Of a stretch of 20,495 nt of DNA, positions 7,171-14,574 are shown piece by piece. Position 1 is the first letter of the stretch. The number at the start of each line of letters is the position of its first letter. The DNA is from an uncultured Bulleidia sp. Lineage in GTDB: Bacteria; Bacillota_I; Bacilli_A; Erysipelotrichales; Erysipelotrichaceae. The stretch is from NCBI GenBank assembly GCA_934757945.1, contig CAKVLT010000028.1, positions 1 through 20,495 on the forward strand, read 5' to 3'. Made by a program: the position numbers and the translations under genes. The notes beneath the pieces are model-generated. The model did no database searches and was not told the origin of the DNA. It saw nothing but the letters and a program-made list of their open reading frames with translations.

Positions 7171-8602
7171 ATAAGAAACCTCCTGCTGAAGCTACTCTTC
7201 CAAAACAGGCAATACATTGTATCATCACTGTCCAGACGATTACCTGTACGATAAATGGTTTTGTATTCAGCGTATCTCTTAAAGAAACACCCTTTTCATG
7301 CTGGATATCCACATACAGTAATACAAACGTTGCACATAGAACTATAGTCGCATCCAGTGCAGGCAATAAAGAATTACCCACACCACTGAAAACAAACAGA
7401 TTCTTAAACAGAATACCGGCTTCATGTGCAGTATAGGTAGTATCAAAAATCCATCCTATCGTTACAATCAAAAACGTACGTACTAAGCAGAACACGGAAT
7501 ACCATCTTTCCTTACCTGTAATATGCAAAGATTTCTTCATGTTTGCATATAACGGAATAGCAATGGTACTGAAGGCAAGAATACACCCATTATATAAACC
7601 CCATGCAGTAAAGTTCGTACCTGTTCCATGCCATACGCCAACAAGTAAAAATACAAGAATATTAGAGATAGCTCCGACAATATGCGCACTTGTCTTTCTG
7701 TCGGTCAGCTTCTTCAGCTTCTTCTCTATCTTTCTCATCCATTTAGACATGGATAAAGGGTAAAACATATAATCCTTCATCCAGGAACCTAAAGAGATAT
7801 GCCATCTTCTCCAGAATTCACCAAGAGACTTTGAGAAATATGGCTGTCTGAAGTTTTCCACAAGATCAATACCAAAACATTGAGAAATACCACGGATAAT
7901 ATCTATACCTCCGGAGAAATCACCATATAGCTGAAAGCCATAATACAGTAATCCAAGCCATGCGGCTAGCCCTTTTGGCAAAGTGCCACTTTCAAATATA
8001 ATGCGCACATATTTACCATATCTGTCCGCAATCACCATCTTTTTGAATACACCCCATACCATTAACTGCACACCATATTTTATGTTGTGAGAACAATAGG
8101 CATGCGTAGTAACAAGTTGAGGTTCCAGCCGGTCATACCTACTGATGGGTCCCTGTACAAGTTGAGGAAAATAACATGTAAACAACAAGACTTTCCAGTA
8201 TTTTGTTTCAGCAGGTATCTTTTCTCTGTACACATCAATAGAATAAGATAATACCTGTAGTGTATAATAAGAAATTCCTATCGGAAATAACCACTTACTT
8301 ATAAAAGCAGTGTCCATATGCAGGAAACCAATGGATGGTACATACTTCAGTCCAATCAACAGCCCTACTGTCACAAGCACACTGATAAGTACTCCTTTGG
8401 TTTGACCAGGGTACTTTAAAGCACTCAGATACACACATAATGAGGAAAGAATCACAAAAACAATACCAAACACACTGTGACTGAAAATAAATAGAATACT
8501 GATCAGAAGTAAAAACCATGGCTGGTACTGTTTACAAAATGTATAGTACGCAATAAGACTTGCGGCTAAAAACAATAAAAAACCAAATCCGGTAATCTGC
8601 AT
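7157..8602 (-). CDS. MBOAT membrane O-acyltransferase, DltB/AlgI-like; first gene of the operon
   Basis: A 481-residue polytopic membrane protein with about ten hydrophobic segments. Two family signatures are clear: FWRRWHISLGSWMKDY (about 263-278) and VGVWHGTGTNF (321-331), the latter holding the invariant catalytic histidine (His325). Also typical are YFPQLVQGPISRY and LYGDFSGGIDI. MBOATs of the DltB/AlgI group take an acyl group from a cytoplasmic donor and pass it across the membrane to an extracellular acceptor. I place the start at ATG 8602 because GAGGT is six bases upstream of it; a GTG two codons earlier abuts the ribosome site and is unlikely. It opens the operon with the SGNH protein, adenylating enzyme, ACP, decarboxylase and HAD. 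The acceptor polymer cannot be read from the sequence. Confidence 0.9.
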   Translation of the reverse strand: MQITGFGFLLFLAASLIAYYTFCKQYQPWFLLLISILFIFSHSVFGIVFVILSSLCVYLSALKYPGQTKGVLISVLVTVGLLIGLKYVPSIGFLHMDTAFISKWLFPIGISYYTLQVLSYSIDVYREKIPAETKYWKVLLFTCYFPQLVQGPISRYDRLEPQLVTTHAYCSHNIKYGVQLMVWGVFKKMVIADRYGKYVRIIFESGTLPKGLAAWLGLLYYGFQLYGDFSGGIDIIRGISQCFGIDLVENFRQPYFSKSLGEFWRRWHISLGSWMKDYMFYPLSMSKWMRKIEKKLKKLTDRKTSAHIVGAISNILVFLLVGVWHGTGTNFTAWGLYNGCILAFSTIAIPLYANMKKSLHITGKERWYSVFCLVRTFLIVTIGWIFDTTYTAHEAGILFKNLFVFSGVGNSLLPALDATIVLCATFVLLYVDIQHEKGVSLRDTLNTKPFIVQVIVWTVMIQCIACFGRVASAGGFLYANF

Positions 8603-8624
8603 AAACACACCTCAACAAGGAAAT

Positions 8625-8630
8625 ATTATA
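8625..8630 (-). promoter_or_regulatory. Candidate -10 box of the MBOAT operon
   Basis: A perfect TATAAT on the minus strand lies 22 bases before the MBOAT ATG. I see no good -35 at 15-18 bp (best is ATGTAA), so the promoter may be weak or assisted. Read-through from tuf past the terminator at 8680 is an alternative source of transcript. Confidence 0.35.
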
Positions 8631-8679
8631 CTTCTTTTCTCCTGTAATTACATCCATTTCTATATCTCTTAAGAAATCC

Positions 8680-8705
8680 AAAAAAAGACACTCGATTGAG
8701 TGCCT
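8680..8705 (-). terminator. Terminator of the str operon (after tuf)
   Basis: An 8-bp stem with one G-U pair (8686-8693 with 8698-8705) and loop AATC is followed by seven U on the minus strand, 17 bases after the tuf stop codon. Confidence 0.88.
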
Positions 8706-8721
8706 TCTTCAAATGCTTTAA

Positions 8722-9915
8722 TTAAGCTTCGATTTCTGTGATACTACCGGAACCTACTGTTCTACCACCTTCACGGATGGAGAACTTTGTTCCCTGTTCG
8801 ATAGCGATTGGGCTGAGAAGTTCAACTTCCATTACAACGTTATCGCCTGGCATACACATATCTGTTCCTTCAGGAAGTGTAATAACACCTGTAACGTCTG
8901 TTGTTCTGAAGTAGAACTGTGGACGATAGTTGGAAACGAATGGAGTATGACGTCCTCCTTCTTCCTTAGTTAATACGTAAACCTGAGCCTTGAACTTTGT
9001 ATGAGGTGTAACGGATCCTGGTTTAGCAAGAACCTGTCCACGTTCGATCTGTTCACGGTTAACACCACGAAGTAATGCACCGATGTTATCACCAGCCTGA
9101 GCGAAGTCCAGAGTCTTTCTGAACATTTCGATACCAGTAACTACTGTCTTGGATGTAGGCTTGATACCAACGATTTCAACTTCATCGTTTAAAGATAACT
9201 TACCACGTTCTACACGTCCTGTAGCAACTGTACCACGACCTGTGATTGTGAATACGTCTTCTACAGCCATTAAGAATGGTTTGTCAAATTCATGTTCTGG
9301 AGCTGGGATGTAAGAATCTACAGCATCAAGAAGTTCCTTGATAGCTGGTGTCCATTTTGGATCGCCCTGTAATGCCTGGAAAGCGGAACCACGGATGATA
9401 GGTGTTTCATCACCATCAAATCCATATTCGGAAAGAAGTTCACGAACTTCCATTTCTACTAAGTCGATTAATTCTTCATCTTCAACCATGTCGCACTTGT
9501 TTAAGAATACAACAATCTTTGGAACACCTACCTGACGAGCAAGTAAGATGTGTTCACGTGTCTGAGGCATTGGTCCATCAGTAGCAGCAACTACAAGGAT
9601 AGCGCCGTCCATCTGAGCTGCACCAGTGATCATGTTCTTAACATAGTCGGCGTGACCTGGACAGTCAACGTGTGCATAATGTCTCTTCTCTGTCTGATAC
9701 TCAACGTGTGCAGTATTAATAGTAATACCACGAGCCTTTTCTTCTGGAGCACCATCGATCTGGTCATAAGCTTCGAAAGAAGCTTTACCATCTTCTGGAT
9801 GTTCAGAAAGATACTTTGTGATCGCAGCTGTTAATGTTGTTTTACCATGGTCAACGTGACCGATAGTACCAACGTTTACGTGTTCCAGCGTACGGTCGAA
9901 ATGTTCCTTAGCCAT
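8722..9915 (-). CDS. tuf: Elongation factor Tu
   Basis: A 397-residue EF-Tu, full length. It delivers aminoacyl-tRNA to the ribosome as a GTP complex. G1 GHVDHGKTTLT (about 18-28), switch II DCPGHADY, G4 NKCD and GSA (G5) are intact. The three-domain layout runs to the normal C-terminus FSIREGGRTVGSGSITEIE. The AGGAGG ribosome site lies about eight bases before ATG. It is the last gene of the str operon, 75 bp after fusA, a gap that contains a short inverted repeat, and it ends at a strong terminator. Confidence 0.98.
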   Translation of the reverse strand: MAKEHFDRTLEHVNVGTIGHVDHGKTTLTAAITKYLSEHPEDGKASFEAYDQIDGAPEEKARGITINTAHVEYQTEKRHYAHVDCPGHADYVKNMITGAAQMDGAILVVAATDGPMPQTREHILLARQVGVPKIVVFLNKCDMVEDEELIDLVEMEVRELLSEYGFDGDETPIIRGSAFQALQGDPKWTPAIKELLDAVDSYIPAPEHEFDKPFLMAVEDVFTITGRGTVATGRVERGKLSLNDEVEIVGIKPTSKTVVTGIEMFRKTLDFAQAGDNIGALLRGVNREQIERGQVLAKPGSVTPHTKFKAQVYVLTKEEGGRHTPFVSNYRPQFYFRTTDVTGVITLPEGTDMCMPGDNVVMEVELLSPIAIEQGTKFSIREGGRTVGSGSITEIEA

Positions 9916-9949
9916 TTTTGTTTTCCTCCTAAAAATATTTTATCGTAAA

Positions 9950-9975
9950 CCCGATAACATTCTAAGTGAATCGGG
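9950..9975 (-). other. Inverted repeat in the fusA-tuf spacer
   Basis: A 6-bp perfect inverted repeat (9950-9955 with 9970-9975, CCCGAT/ATCGGG) with a 14-nt loop and no U tract, so not an intrinsic terminator. It could be an mRNA processing or stability hairpin that separates tuf from the rest of the transcript. Confidence 0.35.
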
Positions 9976-9990
9976 GGCTAAAATCAATAA

Positions 9991-12072
9991 TTACTTATCA
10001 GCACCAGTGGTGTTTTTTGCAATAATTTCTTTAGCAATGCTCTTTGGCACTTCCTCATAGTGATCCATCTGCATGGAGTAGATTCCACGACCCTGTGTAA
10101 AGGAACGAAGATCTGTTACATATCCAAACATCTGAGCTAATGGGATGAATGCCTTAACTTTAATAGCGTTTCCTGTTTCTTCCTGTTCACGGATCTGACC
10201 ACGTCTCTTTGTAACGTCGCCCATGATTGTACCAAGGTATTCACTTGGTGCTGTAATATCTACAGCCATGACAGGTTCAAGAATTGTAGGATTACACTTC
10301 TTAGCTGCTTCTTTAAGAGCTAAACTAGCAGCAATCTTATATGCCTGTTCGGAAGAGTCGACATCATGGTAACTACCGTCGAACAGAACTGCTTTGATAT
10401 CAACGATTGGATATCCTGCAACTAAGCCGTTAGGTAATGCTTCGATAAGACCCTGTTCAGTTGGCTTGATGAATTCCTTAGGTACGGATCCACCAACTGT
10501 AGCATCTTCGAATACGAAGCCCTGTCCTGGGTTTGGAGAGAAACGAATCCAAACGTCACCATACTGACCATGACCACCAGACTGACGGATGAAACGACCT
10601 TCAACTTCAGCTTCAGAAGTGATGGTTTCACGGTAAGCAACCTGAGGAGCACCTGCAGCAGCTTCAACCTTGAATTCTCTCTTCATACGGTCCATGATGA
10701 TGTCTAACTGTAATTCACCAACACCGGCAATGATTGTCTGACCTGTTTCTTCATCTGTATATGTCTTGAAAGTAGGATCTTCTTCAGCAAGTTTTGCTAA
10801 AGCAACGTCCATCTTCTGAGAGTCAGCTTTTGTCTTAGGCTCTACAGACATCTGAATAACTGGTTCAGGGAATACCATGGATTCAAGAATAATTGGATGC
10901 TCTTCATCACATAATGTATCACCTGTTGTTGTGTACTTCAGACCTACAGCACCTGCGATATCACCTGCATATACTTCAGTGATATCTGCTCTGTGGTTAG
11001 CGTGCATACGAACGATACGTCCTAATCTTTCTCTCTTGTCTTTAGAAGCATTGAGAACATAAGAACCAGCTGTTGCTGTACCAGAATATACACGGAAATA
11101 TGTCAGTCTTCCTACGAATGGATCAGTAGCAATCTTGAATGCTAAAGCACTGAATGGCTGATCATCTGCAGGAATTCTGTCTTCTTCTTCACCATTTTCC
11201 AGGTGTCCCTTGATAGCAGGAACGTCTACTGGAGAAGGTAAGTAATCTACTACAGCGTCCAATAATAACTGAACACCTTTGTTCTTATATGCGGAACCAC
11301 ATAATACAGGGAAGAATTCAGAAGTTAATACACCCTTACGGATAGCTGCTTTTAATTCTTCAACTGTTGGTTCTTCACCTTCAAGAACCTTCATCATCAG
11401 TTCATCATCATAGTCAGCAACTGCTTCTAATAATTCCTGATGTTTTAACTGAGCTTCTTCAAGGAACTGTTCATCGATATCAGAAATCTGAATATCTGTA
11501 CCCAGGTCGTTCTGGTACATTTCCTGTTTCATAGTAACAAGGTCGATGATTCCACGGAATGTGCTTTCTGCACCGATTGGCATCTGAATAGCTGCTGCTT
11601 TAGCACCTAATCTTGAACCAATGGAGTTAACAGACATATCGAAGTCAGCACCAGTAGCGTCCATCTTGTTAGAGAAAACGATACGTGGAACTTTATATTC
11701 TGTAGCCTGTCTCCAAACTGTTTCAGTCTGAGGTTCAACACCAGCCTTGGAGTCAAGAACTGTAACAGCGCCATCTAATACACGTAAGGAACGTTCAACT
11801 TCAGCAGTGAAGTCTACGTGGCCCGGTGTATCGATGATATTGATCTGGCAATCCTGCCAGTGAGCTGTTGTTGCAGCGGAAGTGATAGTGATACCACGTT
11901 CCTGTTCCTGAGCCATCCAGTCCATCTGGGATGCACCATCATGAGTCTCACCAATCTTATGAATCTTACCTGTGTAATAAAGGATACGCTCTGTTGTTGT
12001 TGTTTTACCAGCATCAATATGAGCCATAATACCAATATTACGGATCTTATTTAATGGAAACTCTCTGCCCAT
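9991..12072 (-). CDS. fusA: Elongation factor G
   Basis: A 693-residue EF-G that moves tRNA and mRNA through the ribosome using GTP. G1 AHIDAGKTTTTER (about 17-29), switch region RGITITSAA, G3 DTPGHVDF and G4 NKMD are all present. Domains II-V follow, with the domain IV region RQSGGHGQYGDVW intact. The length is normal for the family, and it is the standard housekeeping copy rather than a resistance paralogue, judged from its operon position. The ribosome site AAGGAAT lies about 6 bases before ATG, and the gene starts 24 bp after rpsG. Confidence 0.98.
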   Translation of the reverse strand: MGREFPLNKIRNIGIMAHIDAGKTTTTERILYYTGKIHKIGETHDGASQMDWMAQEQERGITITSAATTAHWQDCQINIIDTPGHVDFTAEVERSLRVLDGAVTVLDSKAGVEPQTETVWRQATEYKVPRIVFSNKMDATGADFDMSVNSIGSRLGAKAAAIQMPIGAESTFRGIIDLVTMKQEMYQNDLGTDIQISDIDEQFLEEAQLKHQELLEAVADYDDELMMKVLEGEEPTVEELKAAIRKGVLTSEFFPVLCGSAYKNKGVQLLLDAVVDYLPSPVDVPAIKGHLENGEEEDRIPADDQPFSALAFKIATDPFVGRLTYFRVYSGTATAGSYVLNASKDKRERLGRIVRMHANHRADITEVYAGDIAGAVGLKYTTTGDTLCDEEHPIILESMVFPEPVIQMSVEPKTKADSQKMDVALAKLAEEDPTFKTYTDEETGQTIIAGVGELQLDIIMDRMKREFKVEAAAGAPQVAYRETITSEAEVEGRFIRQSGGHGQYGDVWIRFSPNPGQGFVFEDATVGGSVPKEFIKPTEQGLIEALPNGLVAGYPIVDIKAVLFDGSYHDVDSSEQAYKIAASLALKEAAKKCNPTILEPVMAVDITAPSEYLGTIMGDVTKRRGQIREQEETGNAIKVKAFIPLAQMFGYVTDLRSFTQGRGIYSMQMDHYEEVPKSIAKEIIAKNTTGADK

Positions 12073-12096
12073 TTTTCTATTCCTTTCTTAAATAAA

Positions 12097-12567
12097 TTAC
12101 CAACGATAGTGAGCAAATGCTTTATTTGCTTCAGCCATCTTATGTGTATCTTCTTTCTTCTTTACAGATGCACCAACACCGTTAGCAGCATCCATAATTT
12201 CGTTTGCTAATCTCTGTTCCATTGTCTTTTCGTTTCTAAGACGAGCATAGTTAACAATCCAACGTAGACCTAATGTAAGTTTTCTTTCAGCACTTACTTC
12301 TACTGGAACCTGGTAGTTTGCACCACCAACACGGCGAACCTTCAATTCTAATTGAGGCATTACATTAGCGAGAGCCTTTTCAAATACTTCCATTGGGTTC
12401 TCACCAGTCTTCTTTTCGATGTCTGCGAAGGCATCATATAAAATAGTTTGCGCTGTACCACGTTTACCATCAATCATAATTCTGTTGATTAATTTAGTAA
12501 CAAGCTTTGAATTGTAGATTGGATCTGGAAGTACATCACGTTTTGCTACATACCCTTTTCTTGGCAT
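12097..12567 (-). CDS. rpsG: 30S ribosomal protein S7
   Basis: A 156-residue S7, the usual length, which nucleates assembly of the 3' domain of 16S rRNA. The N-terminus MPRKGYVAKRDVLPDP and the C-terminal HKMAEANKAFAHYRW are characteristic. GAGGAG lies a few bases upstream of ATG. It is the second gene of the str operon, 23 bp after rpsL. Confidence 0.98.
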   Translation of the reverse strand: MPRKGYVAKRDVLPDPIYNSKLVTKLINRIMIDGKRGTAQTILYDAFADIEKKTGENPMEVFEKALANVMPQLELKVRRVGGANYQVPVEVSAERKLTLGLRWIVNYARLRNEKTMEQRLANEIMDAANGVGASVKKKEDTHKMAEANKAFAHYRW

Positions 12568-12590
12568 TTTCTTTCTTCTCCTCTCTATCC

Positions 12591-13004
12591 TTATTTCTTA
12601 GGCTTCTTAGCGCCATATAAAGAACGGCTCTGGTTACGATCATTTACACCAGCGCAGTCCAATGTACCACGAATAATGTGATAACGAACACCAGGTAAAT
12701 CCTTAACACGACCACCACGGATCATGACTACGGAGTGTTCCTGTAAGTTGTGTCCTACTCCTGGAATATAAGCTGTAACTTCCATGCCGTTGGATAAACG
12801 TACACGGGCATACTTACGAAGAGCAGAGTTAGGTTTCTTAGGTGTCATTGTTCCGACACGGGTGCAAACCCCTCTCTTCTGAGGACATGCGATTTTTGTT
12901 GTCTTGCTCTTTAAAGAGTTATAGCCTCTGTTCAGAGCTGGTGACTTTGACTTGTAAACTTTATCGGTACGGCCTTTGCGTATCAACTGGTTTATTGTTG
13001 GCAT
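12591..13004 (-). CDS. rpsL: 30S ribosomal protein S12
   Basis: A 137-residue S12 at the ribosomal decoding site. The start is MPTINQLIRKGR at 13004, which has GGAGA eight bases upstream; an earlier in-frame ATG at 13037 would add eleven non-conserved residues and is rejected. The streptomycin-contact loop TPKKPNSALRK is wild type, as is the GGRVKDLPGVRYH loop, so target-site streptomycin resistance is not indicated. It is first in the str operon. Confidence 0.98.
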   Translation of the reverse strand: MPTINQLIRKGRTDKVYKSKSPALNRGYNSLKSKTTKIACPQKRGVCTRVGTMTPKKPNSALRKYARVRLSNGMEVTAYIPGVGHNLQEHSVVMIRGGRVKDLPGVRYHIIRGTLDCAGVNDRNQSRSLYGAKKPKK

Positions 13005-13033
13005 TACGAATTCTCCTTTCGTTTGTATATCGT

Positions 13034-13053
13034 GCACACATTCCCGAGTGTGC
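13034..13053 (-). other. Leader hairpin before rpsL
   Basis: A 6-bp perfect inverted repeat (13034-13039 with 13048-13053, GCACAC/GTGTGC) with an 8-nt loop, about 30 bases upstream of the rpsL start codon within the transcribed leader. No U tract follows. It could affect mRNA stability or translation; function unknown. Confidence 0.4.
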
Positions 13054-13115
13054 CGCCCCTTAGTCTAAATAATAAGCTTCACATACAGTAAAGCCACTAT
13101 TCGCCAAGCAAATCT

Positions 13116-13143
13116 ATTTTACTATTACTTACAATCCCGTCAA
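13116..13143 (-). promoter_or_regulatory. Promoter of the str operon
   Basis: Minus-strand -35 TTGACG (13138-13143) and -10 TAAAAT (13116-13121) with a 16-bp spacer. It gives a leader of about 105 nt before the rpsL ATG. Confidence 0.65.
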
Positions 13144-13213
13144 GCGTTTTTTCACTGTTTTTACGCATAAAACCTAAAAAATCGTGTGAAATTGTGGAAA
13201 TTCAATACGATTC

Positions 13214-13243
13214 TTCGCAAACATTGACAACTATTTGTATAAT
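13214..13243 (+). promoter_or_regulatory. Promoter of the zinc-finger gene
   Basis: -10 TATAAT (13238-13243) with a weaker -35 TTCGCA (13214-13219) at 18 bp. A consensus TTGACA (13224-13229) lies too close to pair with it. The leader is about 13 nt and contains GGAGGT. Confidence 0.5.
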
Positions 13244-13262
13244 GATAATCGGAGGTACTCAC

Positions 13263-14165
13263 ATGGCAAAAAATGTATGCGACTTTTGCCTCAGCGAGGG
13301 CGGCACTTTCTTTTCAAGATTATCCCGTCTTTCTGATGGTCATCATATTTGCAAAAACTGTAAAACAATCATTACATCTTATGGGTTACCTGTACAATTT
13401 GATCTATTTCAGCAATTAGTAACTGCTCAGCCTAACCTCAGAGACATGATCATGGATGCCTATCTTGAAAATCATGAACCTCAAAGTACAATAGCTAAGT
13501 TTTACCCATTGCCTAAAGTAATGTTACATGAAGGAGAACACTGTCTGAACGCATGTCCTGCTTCGATCACTGTAGAGGAATCCGCTGTTCCGGAAAAAGA
13601 TGCAGTCAAAACTATTGAAGGTATCAGGCGCGAAGACATTAACAATTTATCTGATGCGATAAATAAGAAAACTTCTAAAACAATAAAAGGCATCCTGTAT
13701 GAAACAGAGATTGCTTTATACTTCTTATCAGATAAATTCATCAACTGTCACAGACTCGGATTCGTCAAAAGAAACACTCACGATAATTCCCATGTTGTCG
13801 TTGTTACAAAAAAGAATACATTCACGTATGCTATAGAACATGCTGATTTGTTCTTTTTGAGAGAACGTTTCTTCCGTAAAGTAAATGCGGCTGCCTGTAA
13901 CAAGAAACAGCATCTGATTTACATCCGCAATGATAACGAATTAACCATTACACCTGGTGTATATGAAATTCCACGTTCTTTACGTCCCGGTATTTACAAG
14001 GTAAAAGCAGTCAATGATGCAGGATTACATATCCGTGACTCTATTGGCAGAGTAAAAGACTACTACGAAAATGAAGAATGCATCGATCTTTCCAACGGGG
14101 GCATTCTGGAATGTACCGGTGAATACGAATTACAGTGGGTTGGAGACAAGAAATCCGATAAATAA
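13263..14165 (+). CDS. Treble-clef zinc-finger protein (DUF4428-like), function unknown
   Basis: A 300-residue protein from ATG 13263, chosen because GGAGGT lies just upstream; an in-frame ATG at 13194 lies upstream of the promoter and is rejected. The N-terminus has Cys6-x2-Cys9 and Cys30-x2-Cys33 around SRLSDGHHIC, a four-cysteine zinc knuckle like those in DUF4428 proteins. The middle (about 115-235) is an unrecognised mixed region with KTIKGILYETEIALYFLSDKF. The C-terminal part has ITPGVYEIPRSLRPGIYKVKA (about 236-256), a GxYxIPxxLxPGxYKV pattern seen in assorted Firmicutes proteins of unknown role. No membrane segment is apparent, so it is probably cytoplasmic. It stands alone, divergent from the str operon, with its own promoter and terminator. 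I do not recognise its function. Confidence 0.7.
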   Translation: MAKNVCDFCLSEGGTFFSRLSRLSDGHHICKNCKTIITSYGLPVQFDLFQQLVTAQPNLRDMIMDAYLENHEPQSTIAKFYPLPKVMLHEGEHCLNACPASITVEESAVPEKDAVKTIEGIRREDINNLSDAINKKTSKTIKGILYETEIALYFLSDKFINCHRLGFVKRNTHDNSHVVVVTKKNTFTYAIEHADLFFLRERFFRKVNAAACNKKQHLIYIRNDNELTITPGVYEIPRSLRPGIYKVKAVNDAGLHIRDSIGRVKDYYENEECIDLSNGGILECTGEYELQWVGDKKSDK

Positions 14166-14195
14166 GAGTTTTCTAAACGTGAAAACTCTTTTTTT
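14165..14195 (+). terminator. Terminator of the zinc-finger gene
   Basis: An 8-bp stem GAGTTTTC/GAAAACTC (14166-14173 with 14181-14188) is followed by seven T. It begins directly after the stop codon and is convergent with the terminator at 14204. Confidence 0.9.
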
Positions 14196-14203
14196 ATACC
14201 TCC

Positions 14204-14229
14204 AAAAAAAAGAAGGATTTCTCCTTCTT
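14204..14229 (-). terminator. Terminator of the holin-like gene
   Basis: A perfect 8-bp stem (14210-14217 with 14222-14229) has a GAAA-type tetraloop on the minus strand and is followed by a run of U. It overlaps the stop codon of the minus-strand gene. Confidence 0.9.
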
Positions 14230-14572
14230 ACTGCTTTACTCCAAGCAAAGATCCAATCACACTGTTTAATACAGATAACAGAATGCTTGCTAAAAATGCT
14301 CCTTGAAATCCAGAAACATAAGAGCCTGCAATACTGAATGCCAGCATCAGAATCGCAGTATTGATGACAATAGAAAAGATCCCCAATGTCATAAAAGTAA
14401 TTGGAAATGCCAGCACCTTCAGAATTGGTCTGATAGTCTTATTCAGTAATGCCAGAACTAAAGCTGTAAATAAAATAGCTTCCATATCCTGGAAATATAT
14501 ACTCACCATCAGATGATCCAGTATCCATAAACTCAGAAAATCCACTGCCCAGGTTCCTAAAAATCCCTTCAT
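14228..14572 (-). CDS. Small four-helix membrane protein, Phage_holin_4_2 family
   Basis: A 114-residue hydrophobic protein with four predicted membrane helices. The family signature region NKTIRPILKVLAFPIT is present, followed by TLGIFSIVINTAILML. These PF04020 proteins are common chromosomal membrane proteins in Firmicutes and Actinobacteria; despite the name most are not phage holins, and their role is unclear. Two ATGs are possible. The first (14578) overlaps the upstream stop as ATGA, but the second (14572) has AAGGAG at the better spacing of seven bases and gives the usual MKxFL start. It is in an operon behind the S11-like gene. No phage genes are nearby. Confidence 0.82.
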   Translation of the reverse strand: MKGFLGTWAVDFLSLWILDHLMVSIYFQDMEAILFTALVLALLNKTIRPILKVLAFPITFMTLGIFSIVINTAILMLAFSIAGSYVSGFQGAFLASILLSVLNSVIGSLLGVKQ

Positions 14573-14574
14573 GT

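Noticed and set aside
3236..8602. Simple dltABCD operon
   Set aside because: Gene order, the extra PLP decarboxylase and HAD, and the altered pocket of the adenylating enzyme do not fit canonical D-alanylation.
9338..9834. Open frames antisense to tuf
   Set aside because: They are shadows of the strong codon bias in EF-Tu; no ribosome sites or family features.
9950..9975. Terminator between fusA and tuf
   Set aside because: The inverted repeat is short, has a 14-nt loop and lacks a U tract.
13005..13037. Longer rpsL start at 13037
   Set aside because: It adds residues absent from S12, and the GGAGA site fits the ATG at 13004.
13224..13249. TTGACA with GATAAT as promoter of the zinc-finger gene
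   Set aside because: The spacer is 14 bp (8 bp to the TATAAT), so the 18-bp TTCGCA/TATAAT pair is preferred.
14228..14572. Prophage or lysis cassette suggested by the holin-like gene
   Set aside because: PF04020 proteins are ordinary chromosomal genes and no other phage gene is present.
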